Positions 23,084 through 64,000 of a stretch of 64,000 nucleotides of DNA are shown piece after piece. Every line of letters begins with the position of its first letter. The first letter of the stretch is position 1. The position numbers and the translations under genes were made by a program. The DNA comes from Phymorhynchus buccinoides (taxonomy: Eukaryota; Mollusca; Gastropoda; Neogastropoda; Raphitomidae): assembly GCA_017654935.2 (NCBI GenBank), contig CM065680.1, positions 32,998,801 to 33,062,800 of the forward strand, read 5' to 3'. The notes below the pieces were generated by a model. It ran no database searches. It saw nothing but the letters and a program-made list of their open reading frames with translations, and was not told the origin of the DNA.

Positions 23084-23312
23084 TTAACCCCTTGACTGCC
23101 AGAGAAAATTACAGAAAAAAATCGTTGGGCAAATCATGCCATAAAAAAGACAACTGATAGAGACAATCTGGAAAAATGGTCTGGGGATATGGACCTCTTG
23201 ACTGTGTAAGAGCAATAGCCAGCATGTCAGGGTTATTCCTCTTCATCTGATGACATCATCAGTGATGTCATCAGGTCAGTACATAATACGTTGGTGGCAG
23301 TCAATGGGTTAA
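23084..23312. mobile_element. piggyBac-like MITE (TTAA family 2), complete
   Basis: TTAA at 23084-23087 and 23309-23312 flank CCCCTTGACTGCC and GGCAGTCAATGGG. Internal palindromic GATGACATCATC repeats occur. Confidence 0.8.
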
Positions 23313-24810
23313 TGCTTTTTGCTACGGAAATTTGCATCAATTGACTTGTCGAGTAAATCAAAACCTTTTTTGAATTTTGAAATAAAGATAATTTTACCTA
23401 TGTGTATTTTTTGTTTATAAATGTGTATGTTAGACTCGTTGTATCTTTCTTCCCCTCTATAGCCATTTCAAATTGACTAAGTCAGTCCCTTCTTTACATG
23501 TTCTGATAATTTCATGTTTTTCTTGTTGATGCGTGAGTGTGTAAACATTTCAACTTGATTTGGCTGGACATTCTGTATGCATGCACTCTATGCATAGAAA
23601 TTAGACCAGACACACACCTATTTGAAAAGGTACCGTTAATGCATATATTTCTTCAGATACAAAACTCATAGTATCCATCCACACTGATGTACCTATGCAA
23701 AAAGAACACACAAAAAATCAACCACCCCACACACATTTAGTACAGTACAAACATTGAGAGAAAAAGAAAAGAACTGAACATCTGCCAGCTGCTAAGTTCA
23801 TAACACAATGAAAAGCCCATAAGATAGATAATAAATGATGGGTAGGCTCTGCATTTGCAGTGACACGCTCTCTGGGGGAGAGCAGCCCGAATTTCAGAGA
23901 TAAGTCTCTGTGACAAGAATATACCAAATGACAAAAAAACCCACCAAATAACCAAGATTATCTCTATCGCCGATTTCCTCTCCAGAAGTGGTTTTCTAAA
24001 GGATTATGTTTCAGCTTGTCCTTTTTAACCAAACAGCCCAAGCATGCCAGACTGTAAAGGCTTCACAGCTTATTCACTTCTAACGAAGTGTTAAGTTAAC
24101 ACTTAAAAAAACCAACAACAAACAAACAAATAAATAAAAAAACAATAATATTCACATTGCAAATAAAATGAGCTAACTAAACAAATGTTTTGCATTGTAC
24201 TACCTTTATAGTTACAAAATATGGTTCTCTGTGAAATTCAGGCAGCCCTAACCTGGGGGCCGTTTCACAAGGGCTCAAAACGGTCCAAGAAACACCCTTT
24301 GTTTGCCGATGACGTTTTGTTCTTGCCAAACAATGAGCAAGCGGCGAACTATCTGGAACTAGTAGGGGGTGAATACATTTCTTGTTGTTGATTGGTCCAT
24401 TAAAGTTTGGTTAAAATAATACTTTTTTTTACCAATTAGACAAGCGCTTGTAATATTCTTCTGCAAACGTTTTCGAAAGTGTTTCTTAGACCCCTTTTGG
24501 CGTAACAGTTATGCGCATGGCGACCGTCGTCTAGAGAAACTCGACCCTGGAGAGTGCATCGCCACTAGAGCAGCACCGCCAGTTTTGTTTTGTATTTTGT
24601 TGGTTATGCGTATGACCAAACAGGAAGGGGGTAAGGGCGGCAGTTCACAATCAACCACCCCTTGTGTTTTACATTCAAACAAGCAATGCTGAATTGTGAA
24701 GTGAACGGTGTGAAATGTTTTGAAAAGTCGCACTGAATCACATCTACTTTTTCTCCAATAAGTTTGTAACAAGCATCAACACATCATCAAAAATTCTATA
24801 CATTCATTCA
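23313..24810. other. Gene-free stretch with SINE remnants
   Basis: At 23850-23930 the phrase AGCCCGAATTTCAGAGA matches the repeat at 36210-36300 and a retroposon phrase common in molluscs. GGGGGCCGTTTCACAAG at 24257 looks like the end of another mobile element whose other end I could not place. Confidence 0.4.
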
Positions 24811-24815
24811 AAATA

Positions 24816-25030
24816 CAGTGGAACCTCCCTTATAAGACTCCCTCCCACATAAGACCTGCTTCTTTGAGACATCGACCTTTGTAAGTATTAAAATTACCTC
24901 CCTTATAAGACCTCATTTTGGATGATTTTTGAAGGTCTTATAAGGGAGGTAATTTTAATACTTACAAAGGTCGATGTCTCAAAGAAGCAGGTCTTATGTG
25001 GGAGGGAGTCTTATAAGGGAGGTTCCACTG
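24816..25030. mobile_element. Near-perfect fold-back MITE, 'CAGTGGAACCTCC' family
   Basis: TA flanks both ends. Arms of about 95 bp are inverted copies, including GGTCGATGTCTCAAAGAAGC, around a spacer near 24905-24935 (CTCATTTTGGATGATTTTTG). Unlike the copy at 13286-13461, the whole right arm mirrors the left. Confidence 0.85.
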
Positions 25031-25153
25031 TATCAGCCATTCCCATGTATTTCAATTCAAAATTGTTTAACCCAAATGAACACTTAGGAGGGGTGGGGGG
25101 AGAACAAAATTAATGCAAAAAAAACAATATTAAATACGATATCCAATTCACCA

Positions 25154-25274
25154 TCAAACCGTTAATTCACATCCAAAATTGAGAATATAATGATGTTGGA
25201 GACGGAGATGTTTGGACACAGTATCCGCAGGGTGGGTAGGCGCACCAGGTCTCTCTTTACTGCTGAATGGGCTG
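25154..25274 (-). CDS. ARMC8: Candidate terminal coding exon of ARMC8
   Basis: The acceptor TTTACACAG (25275-25283 on the - strand) is followed by one base that completes a split codon from the 26509-26605 exon, then 39 codons to TGA. The stretch SKHLRLQHHYI loosely resembles the end of vertebrate ARMC8 (a K-x-A-L-Q-Q-Y-L pattern). The phase fits, but similarity is weak and no clear poly(A) signal was found. An alternative acceptor 12 bases downstream also keeps frame. Confidence 0.3.
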
Positions 25275-25859
25275 CTGTGTAAAATATCGAAGAGCATTCC
25301 GGGCTCTGAAATCAGCAAATCATTGTTTTTTTGTCCCCATAAATACATCAGTGAAAATAACATTTCTATCTAGAAATATATCCCAGGTGTTCCTAGATAT
25401 CATCAAAGTGGCTAACAAAAACACAAAAATAAAGGGGAAGCATAGTACATCGGAACGTTTTTAAAAAGTAATTTTTTAAAGATAAATTTTATAAGCCAAG
25501 TCACAGTTTGTAGGGTTCACTTGTTTTCCCAAGATACATTTCATGAACATACTATTGACTTGAACATTTTGGACATATTTGGAAGCTAAAGAATAACAAA
25601 ATTGCTTGGTGCATACCCTACCCCACCTCCTTTGATTTAAAGAAACACTGAAAAAACCCACGCTACTGCAAGATGACTGAAGTGAAGACAGAAAGTGAAA
25701 CTAGTTTCAGCAATGTTTAATTTACAACATAAAACATGAATAAACCAAAGATATGAAAAAGATAAATTAAGCAAGTTTACACACAAGAAACAAAGCCACT
25801 GATAAAGAGTTAAATACACTAAGAAACTGACACTAGAAATGGTGAATCAAAATAAAAGT

Positions 25860-26480
25860 AATGGGGCCTTACACTAACTACATCCTAACGACATGAAAGG
25901 GTGATCATTTTCAGACTGATTTGACCACGCCACCTAGTGACTTAGTCAAGGGCAGAAAATTTTCTGTGGCTACCGTAAAATGCGGACCATAAGCTGCTAC
26001 TTTTTTCCTCAACTTTGGCCCATGCGGCTTATAGACTGATGCGGCTTATCTGTGGATTTTTTTTCCATTCTACATTTATCAGTATGATTAAATCTGTTTC
26101 TGGACACATTCTTCAGCCTATTTTGAGCTTCTTTAGACTCAAAATTGGTTTTGGTAATCAATAGATTCAAATCTCATGCTTAAAGTGTCTGAGAACATTA
26201 AATACTTATGTTCTGATAGGAGAATGTCTATATTTGTGTTGGTTTGTGCACATACAATTTTCTCTGCGGCTTATAAACTGGTGCGGCTTATATGTGAATA
26301 CATACCTAATATGTTGTCAATTTAAAGGATGCGGCTTATATACAGGTGCATCTTATAGTCCAGTTTTTACGGTATATACTTCTAGTTCTTGACTAGCAAG
26401 GGCGATAATCTTAAGTAGAAGGCGTTCGCATCTCAGTGCACGAGACGGGGGCAGAGAATTTTCAGTATAAAGCCTCATTC
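25860..26480. mobile_element. 'ATTATCTGCCCCTG' repeat split by a nested MITE
   Basis: Outer parts 25860-25973 and 26376-26480 (with GGCAGAAAATTTTCTGTGG and GGGGGCAGAGAATTTTCAG) are inverse copies of the 7354-7570 repeat. Between them, from TACCGTAAAATGCGGACC to CCAGTTTTTACGGTA, sits a 400-bp element of the 'GGCGCAC' type in which GCGGCTTAT replaces the usual GGCGCAC phrase. Confidence 0.65.
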
Positions 26481-26508
26481 AGAAAGAGTAAACAAATTTT
26501 AAACATAC

Positions 26509-60107
<33,599 letters not shown>

Positions 60108-60990
60108 GATTGCCTCTGTTAAGTTTTGCAGCTTTTATTTACGGTAGGTATTTTTTTTACGGGTTGTGTGTGTGTCAACTAGGCTTTGCTACAAGTTTCA
60201 GTCTTTGAATGAACACTGACTGAGTGTGACAACTTTCGGATCTCGCGTAACAGTATACGTATTGTCGTAAAAAGATACAAAACAAAGAAAAATGTGTCGA
60301 TTTAACATAAATCGTGTCGCAATGTGTTCAAACACAACAATCTTATGATGGATTGGGATTTATATAAAGAAGACGAAAATATATTTTTATAAGCAAAATA
60401 ATATGAAAGTAATAATGCAGTAAAATAAAATATCTTTAAACCAGAAATCACTCAAACAAACACTTTCAATAGTTCATTGAAGGAGGGGGGATGGAAGGGG
60501 TGGGTTGGGCCAGAGGGGAGGTGGAGGGAAGGGGAGAGGGAGGGAGCTGGGACTGTCAAACGCTGTTCAAAAAGAAAGTCAATGGGCAAAGGTCACATAA
60601 ATAAAATCACAACACACAAGTGCAATGCCGAGCGGTAGCAAAGTCCCCTCCGCAGCATCGCCGAGCTACTCGGAAATCGGAATGTGTCGGCTGTGCACAT
60701 ACATAAAAACGCATAAAAACAGCACGTAACTACATAAAAACGCATCAAAACAGCACATAACTGAATAGTTTTTTAAATATAGCCTTGGGTTTGGACCCGT
60801 GATTTGAACGCGCGCGATCATGCGCACACGCGCGCACAGAAAAATTCATGGCACCTGTGTTATAGACCATTTATCAAGAAATGTTGAAAAAACTGCATTA
60901 AAATACATGCAAAACTTCGCGAGATATTAGCGATTATGTGTTTCGGGGTTTCACCCCGTAACTGGCGAGACCTTGTTGTGACTTTAATGT
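60108..60990. other. Possible ARMC8 5' untranslated and promoter region
   Basis: Lies directly upstream of the candidate ARMC8 start. Includes a G-rich purine block at 60482-60550 and CG-containing sequence (GCGCGCGATCATGCGCAC near 60812). No TATA box or defined factor site can be assigned with confidence. Confidence 0.3.
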
Positions 60991-60996
60991 AAAACT

Positions 60997-61213
60997 AGGG
61001 TAAGACGGGGTAAAAAGCGCATGGGCGGGTAAGAAGCCCACCCCAATTATCTCATGAAATGAAGCAAATTTCAGTCTCATTTTGCCCATGAGACGAGCGT
61101 TAATGTCTAGCATTCGTCTCATGGGCAAATTTGACTGAAATTTTCTTTATTTCATGAGATAATTGGGGTGGGCTTCTTACCCGCCCATGCGCTTTTTACC
61201 CCGTCTTCCCCTA
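60997..61213. mobile_element. Long hairpin element between ARMC8 and ELOC
   Basis: Arms of about 90 bp: GGTAAGACGGGGTAAAAAGC, GCATGGGCGGGTAAGAAGCC and CACCCCAATTATCTCATGAA on the left, with exact inverse sequence on the right, around a spacer near 61100-61115. The two arms are about 95% alike. A fold-back MITE is the simplest explanation. Confidence 0.85.
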
Positions 61214-61239
61214 TATCAAATGATAGACTGAATAGTTCA

Positions 61240-61345
61240 GTTTTGAGAAAAACGGACGAATAGCCGGACGGAGGCACGCCGGACGGACGGATCAGACAAT
61301 GAAAACAATAGCTCCCCGAACCTTCGGCTCGGGGACTAATTAAAA
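61240..61345. repeat. Dispersed-repeat end with CCCCGA hairpin
   Basis: GGACGGACGGATCAGACAAT is followed by CCCCGAACCTTCGGCTCGGGG, a short hairpin. The phrase is similar to a mobile-element end found in other marine invertebrates (from memory). Confidence 0.4.
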
Positions 61346-61843
61346 TGTAAAGTTACGTGCTACGTTATGAAAATTGAAATATCAATGTCTGTTTCGACAG
61401 GCCTCGCTTAATTCTTTGGGTTAGTAAGGTGGTCTGTTGTGTTGAAAGCTTGTGCGTACAGTCAGCGCTTTGGAGAAGCGTGGCTCGCGTCACAAGGAAA
61501 GGACAGTGAATTTTGAAGATGACCTTCACCAAAACCTGTGCATCGCACATGCGACTTTGTTAATCTATGCTTCCCAAGGGGGAAATCGCATTGTAAAAGT
61601 TAAGACGGTTGTCACAAGCCAAAATAATTTGGTTTTGCTCTTCTGGAAAATGTAATGTTCATTATTCAAGAATCTATTTGATTTCAAGTCTTTGTTCAAA
61701 TGGTCAAAGCATATGTTTGGCATGCTAGTTGAGAGGACATGAGTTGTTTGTGAAAAATGGATAACGGATGTAAGAATCAGTTCTTTGGTCGTGTTTGGGT
61801 TCCTAAAATTAATTGAACTTAGAATCTACTACGGTGAAAATGA

Positions 61844-62035
61844 TGTTTTACGTCCTCTCGGTCATAGACACATATGGGACATTTGTAAATACAAAGATGG
61901 TGGGAACAATACTGGGTGCAATGCCTGGAGGCAGTGCAACACCAGTAAAGTCCCGAGTTTTTAACAATATAGATAGGTGTAGCGGTAACCACGCCTCAGC
62001 TAAACCTCATCGGCTATGGTACCGCCACAATTAAA
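61844..62035 (+). mobile_element. SINE-like repeat, 'GTCCTCTCGGTC' family
   Basis: Nearly identical to 59273-59481 over its whole length (GATGTTTTACGTCCTCTCGG to GGTACCGCCACAATTA). Confidence 0.75.
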
Positions 62036-62051
62036 TATGAAATATTACTTA

Positions 62052-62052
<1 letters not shown>

Positions 62053-62133
<81 letters not shown>

Positions 62134-62137
62134 CAGA
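62053..62137. repeat. (GA)n microsatellite
   Basis: About 30 uninterrupted GA units followed by GACAGA repeats. Confidence 0.95.
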
Positions 62138-62139
62138 GA

Positions 62140-63630
62140 GAATAAATAAGGAGCACATGGGACATAACTCTCTTCTACTAACAGACAGTTGATTTACTTC
62201 CCTTGGATTGCTTTAGGAAGTAATTTTAAATGAAAGAAAATTATATTAAAGAAAACAGGTACGTAGTAATGATTATTTAGTTCTACCAAAGATACTGCAC
62301 ACACTAACGATAACTCTATCAGCCCGGATCGCCGTACTTTATAAGTACTCTGTCTTCTCCTGTACTGTCTTTGGTTCTACTATATATGTAAGATTTTATG
62401 CAAATTTATTTTAAAAGAATAAAGTAAAATGTTATTATTGTTACAAATTCTTATTTTAACTAATCTGCGTTTTTAACTTTTCAAGAGGACTTCCTGTTCC
62501 TTTAGAACTATCATGTCAGTGTTGCACCAGACTTGAAAGGGTGAAGACCTAGATTAGAAGTCTCTCATTGAAAAGAAAGAAGACCTAGAACGTGCCTGGA
62601 CAAGGTATAGTAATTATTGTCATTTTAATCTTTGGTGTTTCAGGAGAATAGACATGTAATAGAGTAATATTGTAAATTAAATTATAGTGAAGACTGGATT
62701 AATGTATTAAAAGGCCAGGTTGTAGTTCATGTGAACATGTGCTTTTCGACAAAGAAGCACATGGTTTCTTTCTTTGAGCTGTTAGTTTTGAGCTGTTTCT
62801 TTGAGCTATAACCTTTCTAGTGAATTGCTTAGCAATAATAGGGTTTGTGACCAACTGTTACAGCCCAAATGTATTATAGTGTAAAACAATAATCATTACA
62901 ATGTGTAATGATGGTAGAATTATTTGTGGGTGAAAATTTGGAAAACACTGACTTATGACAGTAGTTCATTGTTGAGGGCCACATGGCTGATGCCATGAGG
63001 CAAGGTGAAAGGGGAGACAAAGAGCTGTGCCAGTAGTTCATTGTGAAAGCCACGTAGATTCGTTGTGGGGGATTCGTTTTGAAGATGACCTGATTGTAAG
63101 ACACGTGAAGCCGTGTCCAGTCTCAGTTCTCTCTCTCTGGCTTTCTTTTCTTTGTGTGTAACGGATTTTCTTGAAGACTAAAAGTATGGTTCCCTTTGTG
63201 CATCAAAAGTAGTATTTGTTTTTCTTGTTGTAGACAAGTAGAATTTATGGTCGTTTTGGGTTGGATGTTTCGGTTTTGTTAGGTTTGACTTTTTTTGTCA
63301 TGTGTAATGCTTGGCATTTAGGTGACTTTCATTTGGCTAATGAAAGTCCATGAGGGGCTTTCTTTTTCTTTGTCACATAGAAGTGGTAAAGCTTAGAAGA
63401 GACTCTATGCTATTGTGTGTTGTGCATCATGTACGTTTCCATTTTTAATCTGATATTTAATTCCCTTTTTTTCTGATTTTCAATCAGAAGTTTCAATCAT
63501 TTTGATGTTTGTCTTGTGTATGTGTGTTGTGCATAGACACAAAGTTTTTATTCTTTATAGACACAAAGTTTTTTAAGTGGCAATGATTATGTTTGCAAGT
63601 TAGGTATTTGTTTCTTTTTATGTCTTACAG
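62140..63630. other. Region upstream of ELOC exon with the start codon
   Basis: AT-rich. It should hold a first non-coding ELOC exon and promoter, but I could not identify them. A short direct repeat (CAGTAGTTCATTGT) lies at 62960-63045. Confidence 0.35.
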
Positions 63631-64000
63631 GTGTGTTCTGCTGAGCTTGAACCTGCAACACCCCACCCCCCCTTTTTCAACCTTTCAACACCTGGTGCTG
63701 TGAGCAGGGTGAGAGAGATAGAAACTGCAAAACAGCAATCGACATTCTTGTTGAAAGAAGAGGGACAGTTCTGTCACTGAGCACTTTCGAAAATGTCTGA
63801 CTCTAAGAATGATAAGACCGAGGATGAGCGTGTGTTTGGTGGGTGTGAGGGTCCTGAGGCAATGTATGTGAAGCTGATCTCCTCCGACGGCCACGAGTTC
63901 TTCGTGAAGAGAGACCACGCCATCACTTCTGAGACAATCAATGCCATGCTTAGTGGACCTGGCCAGTTCTCGGAGAATCAAACTAACGAGATCAACTTCC
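63631..64000 (+). CDS. ELOC: Elongin C (N-terminal part, runs off the window)
   Basis: The exon probably starts after TGTCTTACAG at 63630, and coding begins at ATG 63793 (context CGAAAATGT). 69 codons are visible: [14 protein letters not shown], then [40 protein letters not shown] and [15 protein letters not shown]. This is nearly the human elongin C sequence ([21 protein letters not shown]), with a slightly longer acidic N-terminus. Human elongin C has 112 residues, so about 45-50 residues lie beyond the window. The protein has a BTB/POZ-like fold and pairs with elongin B. It is the adaptor that docks VHL- and SOCS-box receptors on cullin 2/5 ligases, and part of the elongin transcription factor. 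No intron is seen in the coding part shown. Confidence 0.96.

Overview
This is animal nuclear DNA, most likely from a marine mollusc and probably a gastropod. It is intron-rich and AT-rich, full of miniature inverted-repeat elements, SINE and LINE fragments, minisatellites and CA/GA microsatellites. The repeat families resemble those I know from mollusc genomes; the taxon is an inference.

Three protein genes can be supported. (1) On the + strand, 2295-6536, three exons encode the body and C-terminus of a DegT/DnrJ/EryC1/StrS-type PLP aminotransferase, a family best known from bacterial amino-sugar synthesis. (2) On the - strand, about 60.1 kb down to 26.5 kb (perhaps 25.15 kb), at least 18 exons with consistent phases encode ARMC8, the armadillo-repeat subunit of the CTLH/GID ubiquitin ligase. 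A two-codon first exon (60102-60107) and a terminal exon (25154-25274) are candidates only. (3) On the + strand at 63793 the elongin C gene (ELOC) begins and runs off the window. ARMC8 and ELOC are divergent, and both belong to ubiquitin-ligase machinery.

Layout. 0-2 kb: repeat remnants. 2.3-6.6 kb: aminotransferase gene, with MITEs in its introns. 7-25 kb: gene-free, with a Penelope-like fragment, several MITE families and three large minisatellites (65-72, 40 and 54-61 bp units). 25-60 kb: ARMC8, whose introns carry a 110-base poly-G tract, a 32-bp minisatellite, partial copies of its own exon edges, and a 6.2-kb DIRS-like tyrosine-recombinase element at 48.45-54.64 kb. 57-64 kb: LINE fragments, a SINE nested in a MITE, a long hairpin, then ELOC.

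The two most unusual things are the DIRS-like element and the exon-edge copies. The element has inverted ends, an internal complementary region that fuses both ends, and a tyrosine recombinase with its catalytic residues visible, but I found no reverse transcriptase. In ARMC8, copies of the 3' splice site plus the start of an exon lie upstream of exons 9 and 12. Copies of the end of an exon lie downstream of exons 10 and 12, with the reading frame preserved.
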